Notes under the pieces: model-generated
The model's input: only the letters and a program-made list of their open reading frames with translations
Told to the model about the DNA's origin: nothing
The model's database searches: none
Made by a program: the position numbers and the translations under genes
Assembly: GCF_000299875.1 (NCBI RefSeq)
Contig: NZ_AMRK01000013.1
Coordinates: 35,830-99,829, forward strand
Direction: 5' to 3'
DNA from: Celeribacter baekdonensis B30
GTDB taxonomy: Bacteria > Pseudomonadota > Alphaproteobacteria > Rhodobacterales > Rhodobacteraceae
DNA: 64,000 bases
Part shown: piece after piece, positions 34,001 through 42,999 of the stretch
Layout: every line of letters begins with the position of its first letter
Position numbering within the stretch: position 1 is the stretch's first letter

Positions 34001-34387
34001 TTATGCATTATCAACCGCAGATCGCAGCATATCGCGCACCTGCGCGGCGACTTCGTGCAGCTTCTCATTCTCGACAGCGGCCATCGAAGCCACTGGATCA
34101 ACAGCGCTGATTTCAGTGCCGTTTTCGACCGTCCGCAAGATCACATTGCAAGGCAGCATCGATCCTATACGGGGCTCCAGCCCAATGGCCTCCCATGCCA
34201 TATGAGGGTTGCACGCACCCAGAATGCGGTATCCATCCATGTCGCGGTCAATCTTTTTCTTCATTGTTGCCTGTACGTCGATTTCGGTCAGTACACCAAA
34301 TCCCTTTTCTTTCAGGGCTTCGCGCAGGCGCATCTCCGCATCATCAATCGCCGTATTGGGCAGATGTCTGTTGTAGGTATAACTCAT
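34001..34387 (-). CDS. DUF302 protein
   Basis: 128 residues, cytoplasmic. DUF302 signature: MRLREALKEKGFGVLTEIDV, then YRILGACNPHMAWEAI and GSMLPCNVILRT. The conserved Cys-containing CNPH and LPCN blocks are present. The family occurs in metal- and redox-stress clusters; function unknown. Confidence 0.87.
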   Translation of the reverse strand: MSYTYNRHLPNTAIDDAEMRLREALKEKGFGVLTEIDVQATMKKKIDRDMDGYRILGACNPHMAWEAIGLEPRIGSMLPCNVILRTVENGTEISAVDPVASMAAVENEKLHEVAAQVRDMLRSAVDNA

Positions 34388-34476
34388 TTTGAGCCCTCTC
34401 GATCTTGTTCAGGCAAACCCAAAGCACCGAACCGTTGACGGGCTTACCTGAATGGGGAATTTCTGAACGACGGGGT

Positions 34477-35100
34477 TCAGTTGTCTTCGTCCGTCATCAT
34501 TCCGGGATTTGCGGCCATACCCTGTGCCATGTTGTCGGCAGGGGCGACCATTTCGCCTTGAGAAATCTGGCCGTCGCCATCAGCATCAAGCATCTGGAAA
34601 CGATCGACCATGGTCTCGCGCATCGCCTTGGCGTGAAGCGACGCGAATTCGTCAATCGAGAGCGTGCCATTACCGTCGGCGTCATAGTCCGACAGCATCG
34701 ACTGAAGGCCCTCATGCGCCTCTTCGGGAGACACCGCGCCGTTTCCATCCATATCGAACATTGACATCATGTTGCCCCCCATCATCGGGAACATACCTTG
34801 ACCGGTTGTGCTTGGTCCCATCATGCTGCCGTTTCCGCTCATCATGCCCGAATGCATTTGCATCATCATGCGCATCATGCCGTGCATCATCTGAAGATGC
34901 TCGGCCATCTGACTGGGATCCATCATGCCGCCACCCATCATCATTCCGGGCCCGCCCGTCCCTGCCATCGGTTGAGCAAGTACATTGGGAGAGACGCTTT
35001 CACCGCCCGCAGCTTGGTGATGGCTGTCATCGGCGAGCGCAGCACCTGCTGTGAGAACGGCAACCAGAAGACCGGTAGAAACTTTTGTTGAGTAGGACAT
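34477..35100 (-). CDS. Exported Met-rich EF-hand protein
   Basis: 207 residues with signal peptide to about residue 23. The middle third (residues 45-110) is extremely Met-rich (MMMGGGMMDPS, MMHGMMRMMMQMHSGMM), a likely Cu(I)-binding segment. Three EF-hand loops follow: DMDGNGAVSPEE, DADGNGTLSIDE and DADGDGQISQGE. AAGGAAAGG lies before the ATG at 35100. First gene of the leftward cueO run and divergent from the response regulator. Confidence 0.85.
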   Translation of the reverse strand: MSYSTKVSTGLLVAVLTAGAALADDSHHQAAGGESVSPNVLAQPMAGTGGPGMMMGGGMMDPSQMAEHLQMMHGMMRMMMQMHSGMMSGNGSMMGPSTTGQGMFPMMGGNMMSMFDMDGNGAVSPEEAHEGLQSMLSDYDADGNGTLSIDEFASLHAKAMRETMVDRFQMLDADGDGQISQGEMVAPADNMAQGMAANPGMMTDEDN

Positions 35101-35176
35101 TTTGAAGCCTTTCCTTCTTTTGACCTCATACAACTTGGCATCAAACATTTGAATGTAAGGACGTACACCCGTGGAT

Positions 35177-35214
35177 TTGTATCCGTCTGTCGCAATGGAC
35201 AGGGGCTGATACAA
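35177..35214. promoter_or_regulatory. Nested inverted repeat between divergent operons
   Basis: TTGTATC (35177-35183) pairs with GATACAA (35208-35214), and inside it CTGTC pairs with GACAG. It lies in the 168-base gap between the EF-hand gene and the response regulator gene, a good place for the regulator's binding site. Function is inferred from position only. Confidence 0.45.
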
Positions 35215-35268
35215 TTGGCGACAAAAAGGAACCTGACCGTCTGATTTCCAATGCTTTAGAAGGGCCCC

Positions 35269-35991
35269 ATGCAACACGCGCCACATATTCTCGTCGTGGA
35301 TGACCATGAACAGATCCGGAAAAGTGTAACCCGCTATCTGGAAAAGAATGGCATGCGAGCAACCGCTGCCAAGGATGCGGCGGAGATGGACGCGAAGCTG
35401 GCTGTCGGAAGCTTCGACCTACTGGTCCTGGATATCATGATGCCTGGCGAGGATGGCCTTTCCGTTTGCCAACGTCTGTCAAGCGAAGGGCGACTGCCGA
35501 TCATCATGTTAACCGCGCTCGGTGAAGATGCGGACCGTATTGTCGGTTTGGAGATCGGTGCGGACGATTATCTTCCCAAGCCGTTTAATCCACGCGAACT
35601 CCTTGCGAGGATCAAAGCCGTCCTGCGAAGAAGCGAGCACAAAGAGGCCTTCACCGGATCTCTGAGCGGCCGCAAAGTCCGCTTTGCACACCTTACCTTG
35701 GATGTAGACCGGCAGGTGCTTCTCGACGACGCGGGACAAGAGACCGCTCTTACGGTCGCAGAATTCAAACTGCTGACGGTCCTTCTGGAGCGCCCTCGGA
35801 TGGTGTTGAGCCGCGATCAGTTGCTAGATCTTTCTCAGGGCATTTCCGCTGGTCCGTTGGACAGGAAAATTGACAACCAGATTTCGCGCCTTCGGCGAAA
35901 GCTCGAGCCCGACATTCTCCGTCCACGTATTATCAAGACGATCAGAAGCGGCGGCTACTGCCTGTCGGTCGACGTCGAGGTGTCCGAATGA
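35269..35991 (+). CDS. OmpR-family response regulator
   Basis: 240 residues. Receiver domain 1-120 with D10-D11 (VVDDHE), phosphorylation site D55 (LLVLDIMMPGEDG) and LPKPFNPRE. C-terminal winged helix with LTVAEFKLLTVLLERP and RSGGYCLSVDVE. Overlaps the kinase gene by four bases. Its position next to cueO and ccm genes suggests an envelope or metal signal (CusR/CopR-like or redox); the signal is not readable. Confidence 0.92.
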   Translation: MQHAPHILVVDDHEQIRKSVTRYLEKNGMRATAAKDAAEMDAKLAVGSFDLLVLDIMMPGEDGLSVCQRLSSEGRLPIIMLTALGEDADRIVGLEIGADDYLPKPFNPRELLARIKAVLRRSEHKEAFTGSLSGRKVRFAHLTLDVDRQVLLDDAGQETALTVAEFKLLTVLLERPRMVLSRDQLLDLSQGISAGPLDRKIDNQISRLRRKLEPDILRPRIIKTIRSGGYCLSVDVEVSE

Positions 35992-37373
35992 TCTGGCGGC
36001 TCCTACGATCTCTCCGGGTCCAACTCGTTCTTCTCATCATTATCGCGTTGGGGATCGCACAGTTTGTCAGCCTGTGGCTCTTCGCCGATGAACGAAGCCT
36101 CGCCATACGGGCTGCTCTTGGGTTTGAGGCAGCTGGACGAGCGGCAAATGTTGCGCGCTTGATTGAAGAGGCACCCGCTGACCTGCGCCCATCAATTATC
36201 CGCGCGGCGAACTCGCCCCTTGTTCGCTTTGACCTCGGGACGAAGCCGCTTGTGCAACATAGCGACCATTCGGATGGCGGGTTGGTTGAAACCCGCGTCC
36301 GCGCACTCCTGAACGACAGCTACAGTCGCGACATTCGTGTGGAGCTTCACCAGATCCAAGGCGCGATCCTGCCGCTACCGAACCTTTCGCACGAAATGAC
36401 CGAGATGCACTTGGCCATGATGCGAGGTGAACTGTCCGCAATCGAGATGAACCTTTCAATTTCGATCGCCGGCGGCCAGTGGTTGAACGTAAGTACGCGC
36501 TTTGAGCGTCCGCCGATCCAGTGGCCGCTTTATTCCATGCTGACATTTGGTCTGACGGCAATGGCCCTGTTGGTCGCAGTGAGCTGGTTTGTCATGACCG
36601 GACTGCTGGGCCCTCTGCGGCGATTGGCCTGGGCGTCGGAACGATTGGGGCGTGGAGAAGACATAGACGCGTTGCCAGAACGGGGACCCCAGGAGGTTCG
36701 GGAGCTGACCGCTGGTTTCAACCGTATGCAGGACAGGCTGACACGGTTCGTTGCCGACAGAACGAGGGTTCTGGCGGCCCTTGGACATGATCTTCGATCT
36801 CCGCTCACCGCAATGAGAGTACATTCAGAAATGGTAGAGGAAGACGAAACCCGAGAGAGTCTCGTCGCAACCGTCGAAGAAATGCAGTCGATGGTGGAAG
36901 CAACCCTTACCTTCGCGAAAGGTCTCTCAGGGAACGAACCAATGCAGGATGTTGACCTGCAATCGTTCCTAGAAGCTCTGCGGGGGGATATGGTCGTACC
37001 GTTTGTGCTCTCTGACGGCCCCGAAGTCACGGTTCGATTGCGCCCCAATGCCATTCGACGCGCATTGCGAAACGTGATCGAGAACGCGGTGCGCTACGGC
37101 GGGTCCGCAACCCTGGGCTGGATATCAGCCGAGGGGGAAATAGAAATTTCCGTCACTGACAGAGGGCCGGGGATTCCAACCGCAGAATTGGAACGCATAT
37201 TTGACCCATTCTTCAGGCTTGAAGAAAGCCGATCTCTGGAAACCGGCGGGCATGGGCTGGGCCTGTCGATCGCAAGGTCCATTCTTCGTGCGCAGGGTGG
37301 GGAGATCAGTCTGGCGAACCACCCGGACGGGGGGCTTATCGCGACAATTCGATTGCCAGTTGCTGAAACATGA
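35988..37373 (+). CDS. Membrane sensor histidine kinase
   Basis: 461 residues: helix at about 11-32, periplasmic domain with several His and Met (HSDHSD, SHEMTEMHLAMM), second helix about 180-203, HAMP, HisKA with H267 (ALGHDLRSPLTAMR), N box RNVIENAVRYG, G1 DRGPGIP and G2 GGHGLGLSIA. The His/Met-rich periplasmic loop would suit copper sensing. It partners the regulator just upstream. Confidence 0.91.
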   Translation: MIWRLLRSLRVQLVLLIIIALGIAQFVSLWLFADERSLAIRAALGFEAAGRAANVARLIEEAPADLRPSIIRAANSPLVRFDLGTKPLVQHSDHSDGGLVETRVRALLNDSYSRDIRVELHQIQGAILPLPNLSHEMTEMHLAMMRGELSAIEMNLSISIAGGQWLNVSTRFERPPIQWPLYSMLTFGLTAMALLVAVSWFVMTGLLGPLRRLAWASERLGRGEDIDALPERGPQEVRELTAGFNRMQDRLTRFVADRTRVLAALGHDLRSPLTAMRVHSEMVEEDETRESLVATVEEMQSMVEATLTFAKGLSGNEPMQDVDLQSFLEALRGDMVVPFVLSDGPEVTVRLRPNAIRRALRNVIENAVRYGGSATLGWISAEGEIEISVTDRGPGIPTAELERIFDPFFRLEESRSLETGGHGLGLSIARSILRAQGGEISLANHPDGGLIATIRLPVAET

Positions 37374-37395
37374 AATGACAGAAAAGGAAACCGAC

Positions 37396-37695
37396 ATGCT
37401 TAGACTTACCAACACAACCGCAGCATTCACACTGTTCGCGACGACCGCCATGGCGGACCCCGGCGGAGATTATTACGGCCACATGTGGGGCGGTGGATTT
37501 GGAATGCTGGGAGGGCTGATGATGATCGTGTTCTGGGGCGTGATTATTGCGCTGATATTCTTCGCCGTTCGCTGGTTCAGCGAAAAGGGCCGTGCCTCCG
37601 GGTCGAGCGCGCATGACATTCTCAGGGATCGCTTCGCGCGCGGTGAGATTGATGAAGAAGAGTATCGCAAGCGCAAAGCCGCTCTAGACGACTGA
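37396..37695 (+). CDS. Small SHOCT-domain membrane protein
   Basis: 99 residues: signal-like N-terminus, a Gly/Met stretch (YGHMWGGGFGMLGGLMM), one membrane helix and a C-terminal SHOCT motif (DILRDRFARGEIDEEEYRKRKAAL). GAAAAGGAAA before the ATG at 37396. Such proteins often follow kinase or MCO genes in copper clusters; function unknown. Confidence 0.8.
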   Translation: MLRLTNTTAAFTLFATTAMADPGGDYYGHMWGGGFGMLGGLMMIVFWGVIIALIFFAVRWFSEKGRASGSSAHDILRDRFARGEIDEEEYRKRKAALDD

Positions 37696-37742
37696 GAAAG
37701 TGATCACCAGTCGACCCCACTGCTAAAGATCGTGAGGCTCCT

Positions 37743-39743
37743 ATGACCCCGGAACTCGGCCATTTTGTGCTGGCCCTCGCATTGGCGTTGGCCCTCGTCC
37801 AATCGACTATTCCTCTTTTCGGCGCGGCCCGGGGCAATCTTCTCTGGATGCGTTCGGCCCGGTCGACTGCTTTTGGGCAGGTCGTCTTCGTCGGACTTGC
37901 CTTTGCAGCCTTGATGCGCGCTTTTGTTGTCTCTGATTTCACTGTTTTGAACGTTGCGAACAATTCGCATTCGCTGAAACCAATGATCTTCAAAGTCGCG
38001 GCGACTTGGGGAAGTCATGAAGGATCGTTGCTTCTCTGGGTCTTCATTCTGACCATCTTCGGTGCTGCGGTTGCTGCTTTCGGCTCAAACCTACCGGAAA
38101 CACTTCGAGCGCGAACTTTGGCAATGCAGGCATGGATCAGCGTCGGGTTCCTGTCCTTCCTTCTCTTCACATCCAATCCGTTCGAGCGCGTCTTTCCTCC
38201 GCCGCTTGATGGCGCTGACCTCAATCCTCTGCTCCAGGATATCGGCCTCGCGATGCACCCGCCTCTGCTGTATTTTGGATATGTCGGTTTCTCGATCGTC
38301 TTTTCGTTTGCAGCCGCAGCCTTGATCGAGGGACGGATCGACACAGCCTGGGCAAGATGGGTTCGACCCTGGACACTGGCCGCGTGGATCAGCCTGACTG
38401 CGGGGATAGCTCTGGGATCGTGGTGGGCATATTACGAACTGGGTTGGGGTGGATGGTGGTTCTGGGACCCGGTTGAAAATGTCAGTTTTATGCCCTGGCT
38501 TCTCGGGACAGCACTTCTCCATTCGGCGATTGTCACTGAAAAGCGTGACGCGTTCAAAAGCTGGACAATCCTACTCGCGATCTTGACGTTTTCGCTGTCA
38601 CTCCTCGGCACATTTGTGGTTCGGTCTGGCTTGCTGACCTCTGTGCATGCTTTTGCCGTGGATCCGGAGCGAGGCCTATACATTCTTGGCCTGCTTGCGA
38701 TTTCAATTGGTGGCTCACTTGCACTCTATGCGTGGCGGGCGCCAATGATGGAAGGTGGCGGGTTGTTTAAGCCGATTAGTCGAGAGGCAGGGTTGTTGCT
38801 AAACAACCTGATCCTGGCTACAGCGACTGGCACGGTTCTGTTCGGTACGCTTTATCCGCTGTTTCTCGAAGCCGTTTCTGGTGACAAGATTTCCGTCGGT
38901 CCGCCGTTCTTCAATGGCGCGTTCGTACCAATGATGCTCCCCTTGGTTTTTGTCATGGGTCTGGGGCCGTTTTTGTCCTGGAAACGAGCCGATCTCGTCG
39001 GAGTGCTTCAACGTGTCCGCTTCGTGGTGGTGCTGGCGGTGCTGGCAACGCTCGCAATTTGGTATTTCGCCAAAGGCGGGCCCGTGTTGGCATATCTTTC
39101 GATCCTCATCGCGCTTTGGTTGTTTTTTGCTTCCTTACGTGAATGGGCGCTGCGGGTTCGTTTGTTCGAGGTTCCGCTCCAGGAAAGCATCCGGCGTGCC
39201 CGCAATTTGCCCCGCGCGGCGCATGGAATGACGCTCGCTCATGCGGGAGTTGCGGTCTTGATGATCGGCATGATTGGCTCTTCGGTTTGGAAATCTGAAG
39301 AGATCGCATTTGTAGAGCCCGGCACGAGTGTCAACATTGCGGGATTTGATGTCACATTTGAAGGTGTGCAGCGCGTTCGTGGCCCGAACTATATTGCGGA
39401 TCAGGGAACCCTGCGCGTCGAAAGGGGCGGCTCTTTCGTGACGGCTCTCAAACCTGAACGGCGCAGCTATCCGGTCGCACAAAGTACGACAACAGAATCG
39501 GCGATACGGTCAACCCTGGCGGGAGACCTATACGCTTCGATCACGGAACCCTCTCTGGACAAAGCCGAAGAGAGCGGTGCCTGGACTCTGCGTATTCTCT
39601 ATGAGCCATTCGTCGGCTTGCTTTGGTTGGGTGCGGCCATGCTTGTCATAGGCGGCAGTCTGTCCTTGTCCGATCGCCGCTTCCGGGTCGGGGCACCCCA
39701 AAGCTCCAAGGCACGATCCACGAAACCGGTCGCAGCGGAGTGA
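37743..39743 (+). CDS. ccmF: Cytochrome c haem lyase subunit CcmF
   Basis: Inner-membrane haem handling protein of 666 residues with about fifteen helices. WWFWDPVENVSFMPW is the tryptophan-rich haem motif, and WGSHEGSLLLW, MHPPLLYFGYVG and conserved His residues are present. It joins haem from CcmE to apocytochromes with CcmH and CcmI. The ccmA-E genes are not in the window, so it would depend on a host-encoded haem delivery part. Confidence 0.93.
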   Translation: MTPELGHFVLALALALALVQSTIPLFGAARGNLLWMRSARSTAFGQVVFVGLAFAALMRAFVVSDFTVLNVANNSHSLKPMIFKVAATWGSHEGSLLLWVFILTIFGAAVAAFGSNLPETLRARTLAMQAWISVGFLSFLLFTSNPFERVFPPPLDGADLNPLLQDIGLAMHPPLLYFGYVGFSIVFSFAAAALIEGRIDTAWARWVRPWTLAAWISLTAGIALGSWWAYYELGWGGWWFWDPVENVSFMPWLLGTALLHSAIVTEKRDAFKSWTILLAILTFSLSLLGTFVVRSGLLTSVHAFAVDPERGLYILGLLAISIGGSLALYAWRAPMMEGGGLFKPISREAGLLLNNLILATATGTVLFGTLYPLFLEAVSGDKISVGPPFFNGAFVPMMLPLVFVMGLGPFLSWKRADLVGVLQRVRFVVVLAVLATLAIWYFAKGGPVLAYLSILIALWLFFASLREWALRVRLFEVPLQESIRRARNLPRAAHGMTLAHAGVAVLMIGMIGSSVWKSEEIAFVEPGTSVNIAGFDVTFEGVQRVRGPNYIADQGTLRVERGGSFVTALKPERRSYPVAQSTTTESAIRSTLAGDLYASITEPSLDKAEESGAWTLRILYEPFVGLLWLGAAMLVIGGSLSLSDRRFRVGAPQSSKARSTKPVAAE

Positions 39744-39746
39744 GCA

Positions 39747-40307
39747 ATGAAACGAGCTGTAGCGATTATTCCCTTGGTACTGGCAGTGATTGTCGGCGGA
39801 TTTTTCTTGTGGGGCCTGAATCCCAATCGTGACCCAAGCGAGATTCCTTCGGTTCTCATTTCTCAGCCAGCTCCCTCGTTCATTCTCGGGCCGGTGCCGG
39901 GTCTTGATGTACAGGGACTGTCTCGGGAAAACCTGCTCGGAAACCCAACGCCAGTCGTCGTTAATGTGTTCGCTTCCTGGTGCGTTCCCTGTCGTGCCGA
40001 ACACGCGGTTCTGAGCGCTTTGGTTGAGCGCGATGGCGTGCGTTTGTTCGGGATCAACTACAAGGATCAACCGGTAGACGCGGTCAATTGGCTTCAAAAT
40101 CTCGGGAACCCGTACGAACGTATTGGCTTGGATCTGTCAGGTCGTGCCGGGATCGAGTGGGGGATTTCGGGTGTGCCCGAGACATTCATTGTCGGAGGCG
40201 ATGGAACGGTGCTCTACCGATACGTCGGCCCGATCGTCGGTGAAGAGGCTGTATCAACCTTTCGCCAGGCTCTCCGACAAGCGGGTGTGTTAGAGGAGAG
40301 GAGCTGA
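39747..40307 (+). CDS. ccmG: Thiol:disulfide protein CcmG/DsbE
   Basis: 186 residues, N-terminal anchor, thioredoxin fold with FASWCVPCRAEH and the family-specific GVPETFIVGGDG. It reduces apocytochrome Cys pairs before haem attachment. Three bases separate it from ccmF. Confidence 0.92.
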   Translation: MKRAVAIIPLVLAVIVGGFFLWGLNPNRDPSEIPSVLISQPAPSFILGPVPGLDVQGLSRENLLGNPTPVVVNVFASWCVPCRAEHAVLSALVERDGVRLFGINYKDQPVDAVNWLQNLGNPYERIGLDLSGRAGIEWGISGVPETFIVGGDGTVLYRYVGPIVGEEAVSTFRQALRQAGVLEERS

Positions 40308-40308
40308 C

Positions 40309-40779
40309 ATGCGTCGTTTTTTCCTTGTGTTGGCACTCATCATGCCAATGTCTGCGCAGGCTGTTGAGCCCGACGAAATCCTCTCCGATCCAATCCTCGA
40401 GGCTCGGGCACGGGAGGTTTCCAGGCAGCTTCGCTGCGTAGTTTGCCAAAATCAGGATATTGACAGCTCGAACGCCGGCGTTGCGCGCGACCTACGACTT
40501 TTGGTCCGGGAACGGTTGGTTGCGGGTGACACGAACGAAGATGCAATTGCTTTCATCCAAGCGAGATACGGCGATTACGTTCTACTGAAGCCTCCGTTTA
40601 AACCCGAGACCTACGCTCTCTGGTTTACCCCCCCACTCCTTGGGCTCTTGGCTCTGGGGATCGGTGGCGGCATCCTGATGGGCTCTCGAAAAAGAAAAAA
40701 AATCGCAGACCTGAGCGATGACGAGGAGGCCGAGGTCGCACGCATTTTCACTTCATCCAGCGAAGGGGACCACCGATGA
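40309..40779 (+). CDS. ccmH: Cytochrome c maturation protein CcmH
   Basis: 156 residues. Signal peptide, then the redox motif LRCVVCQNQDIDSSNAGVA, and one C-terminal membrane helix. It handles apocytochrome thiols with CcmG. GGAGAGGAG lies before the ATG. Overlaps ccmI by four bases. Confidence 0.93.
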   Translation: MRRFFLVLALIMPMSAQAVEPDEILSDPILEARAREVSRQLRCVVCQNQDIDSSNAGVARDLRLLVRERLVAGDTNEDAIAFIQARYGDYVLLKPPFKPETYALWFTPPLLGLLALGIGGGILMGSRKRKKIADLSDDEEAEVARIFTSSSEGDHR

Positions 40780-41939
40780 TATGGATTGCAATGGCAGTCC
40801 TCGCCTTGACTGCCTCAGGTATTGTTGCGGCTTCGGCGTGGAAGCCTGCCTTGGTGCAAGGTCCGGCCGAAGACAGGACTCTCGCAGTTTTGAAGGACCA
40901 GTTGTCTGAAGTCGATCGGGATGCTGAACGCGGCCTGCTTTCTGTCGCAGAGGCGCATGCGGCGCGACAGGAAATCAAGCGGCGGGTTCTCTCCGTGGGG
41001 AGAGTAAAAAACACCGGGGAATCCAACGGCGGCGGCAGGGTCATACTCATGGCTGCTGCGGTCTTTGTGCCGCTGTTCGCGGCGGGGTATTACAGTTTTG
41101 CTGGAGCGCCAAACCTATCCAGCATCGCTTTCGAGGATCGCCAGGCAGAGGTCGCGCAAAATCGTGAAATCGAAGCGTTGGCGCAGAAGCTATTGCAGCG
41201 GTTGCAGGCGGATTCAGAAGGCGGAGCCTTGGAGGGCTGGATGCTCCTTGGACAGACCTTCATGAAATTGGGCCGCGCTTCGGATGCCGCATCGGCCTAC
41301 GAGCGTGCAACACAATCCATGAATGCCGATTCTGCTGTGTTTTCGATCTATGCGGAAGCTCTCATCGTTTCCGAACAGGGGATCGTGACACCCCAAGCGA
41401 AGCGGGCCATTGCAAGAGCACTTGAGCTCGATCCGACCAATCCTGCTGGAACTTTTTACGATGCTGTCGGGCTTGCGCAAGCGGGTGCGAATGAGCAGGC
41501 CTACAATCGTCTTCTCACGCGATTGGACGAAGTGGATGGGTTCGCACCCTGGATGGAAACATTTGTCGCGGAAGCAAACCGGATAGGTGCGGCACTGGGC
41601 CGAGCGCCTATCAGTTTGTCGGATTATGCTCCAGTAATGTCAGGCAATTCGCCCGGCCCCACTGCTGCAGATGTCGAAGCGGCCAGCCAGATGGATGATG
41701 TCGATCGAGATGCATTTATCCGATCCATGGTGGAACGTTTGGCAACACGCCTTGAGGCTGAACCAGACGATATCGATGGATGGATGCGTCTTGGCAGGGC
41801 CTACAGGGTGCTCGGCGAAACTGACCTCGCCTTGAACGCGTACAGTCGAGCCAAAGAGCTATTGGTGCCCGTTTCCTCCGAAGACCCGCGCCAAAGTGTC
41901 ATTTTGCAGTCCTTGGAAGAACTCCAGTCGGGCCAATAG
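40776..41939 (+). CDS. ccmI: Cytochrome c maturation chaperone CcmI
   Basis: 387 residues. Two membrane helices around a short coiled region, then a periplasmic domain with TPR units (GWMLLGQTFMKLGRASDAASAYERA and GWMRLGRAYRVLGETDLALNAYSRA). It binds apocytochrome C-termini. Last of the ccmFGHI set. Confidence 0.9.
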   Translation: MIWIAMAVLALTASGIVAASAWKPALVQGPAEDRTLAVLKDQLSEVDRDAERGLLSVAEAHAARQEIKRRVLSVGRVKNTGESNGGGRVILMAAAVFVPLFAAGYYSFAGAPNLSSIAFEDRQAEVAQNREIEALAQKLLQRLQADSEGGALEGWMLLGQTFMKLGRASDAASAYERATQSMNADSAVFSIYAEALIVSEQGIVTPQAKRAIARALELDPTNPAGTFYDAVGLAQAGANEQAYNRLLTRLDEVDGFAPWMETFVAEANRIGAALGRAPISLSDYAPVMSGNSPGPTAADVEAASQMDDVDRDAFIRSMVERLATRLEAEPDDIDGWMRLGRAYRVLGETDLALNAYSRAKELLVPVSSEDPRQSVILQSLEELQSGQ

Positions 41940-42030
41940 CCCGCGGAAGCTTCACTCGCGATGAACAAACCATGAGAGAGCACGAACGGCGTATGTGCAC
42001 GATCCGACCTCACCCGAATGACTAGAAAGA

Positions 42031-42942
42031 ATGTCCATGCCTTTGTCCGCACTTCCGTTCCCAAATATCGGGCCGGATATATTTTCGGTTGAGATCGGCA
42101 CGTTTACGTTGACTCTCCGCTGGTATGCGTTGGCCTATATCATCGGCCTTCTCGTCGGCTGGAGAATTTGTGTTGCCACGGTCAAACGCGCCGCTCTGTG
42201 GCCTGCATCGGGCGCCCCGCTAACACCGCGCCAAATTGAGGATCTTTTGACCTGGATTATCATCGGGGTGATCGTTGGCGGGCGGTTAGGGTTCGTGATG
42301 TTCTATCAGCGCGGGTTCTATCTTGCCAATCCGTTAGAAATTCTGAAGGTCTGGCAAGGGGGAATGTCATTTCATGGTGGGTTTGCTGGCGTAACCATTG
42401 CCGCGCTTGTTTATGGCATCCGTCAGCGTATGCCGCTCCTGAGCATGGCTGACCTTCTCGCTCTGGCAACGCCTCCGGGCTTGTTCTTGGGCCGGATCGC
42501 AAATTTCATAAACAATGAACTATGGGGCCGCCCATCGGACATGCCCTGGGCCGTCATATTTCCCGGTGACGCAGCGCAATCATGCCCGGGAATAACCGAC
42601 ATTTGCGCACGGCATCCTTCGCAACTGTACGAAGCCCTTTTGGAAGGCCTGTTGCTTGGCTTCGCTCTCCTATTCCTTGCGTGGCGGCGCGGATGGCTTA
42701 GGACACCAGGGGCAATTTGCGGGCTCTTCCTGGCCGGATATGGTTTTGCGAGAAGTTTTGTAGAGTTGTTTCGCCAGCCCGACGCTCAATTCGCAGACGT
42801 GAACAATCCGATTGGGTATGTTGTGCAGTTTGGTGACTGGGGGCTTACGATGGGGCAATTCCTTTCCTTGCCGATGTTAGCCGCGGGATTTGGATTACTT
42901 TGGCTGGCGCAGAAGCGGTCCGCCATAGGATCGGCATCTTAG
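42031..42942 (+). CDS. lgt: Prolipoprotein diacylglyceryl transferase
   Basis: Inner-membrane enzyme that attaches diacylglycerol to the lipobox Cys. 303 residues, seven helices. Motifs: [21 protein letters not shown], the Lgt signature [15 protein letters not shown] and [12 protein letters not shown]. About 90 bases after ccmI. With lspA and lnt (15916-17942), the window encodes all three lipoprotein-maturation enzymes. The ATG at 42037 is an alternative start. Confidence 0.92.
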   Translation: MSMPLSALPFPNIGPDIFSVEIGTFTLTLRWYALAYIIGLLVGWRICVATVKRAALWPASGAPLTPRQIEDLLTWIIIGVIVGGRLGFVMFYQRGFYLANPLEILKVWQGGMSFHGGFAGVTIAALVYGIRQRMPLLSMADLLALATPPGLFLGRIANFINNELWGRPSDMPWAVIFPGDAAQSCPGITDICARHPSQLYEALLEGLLLGFALLFLAWRRGWLRTPGAICGLFLAGYGFARSFVELFRQPDAQFADVNNPIGYVVQFGDWGLTMGQFLSLPMLAAGFGLLWLAQKRSAIGSAS

Positions 42943-42999
42943 GGCGCAAATGAAACTTTCGACGCATTGCCTTATTCTACTGCGATATCCCCTGACGCT

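Noticed and set aside
37743..42942. Reading ccmFGHI-lgt as evidence that the window is core chromosome
   Set aside because: The surrounding 60 kb is metal resistance, toxin-antitoxin and transposition genes, and ccmABCDE is absent; an accessory location is more likely, though genome context would decide.
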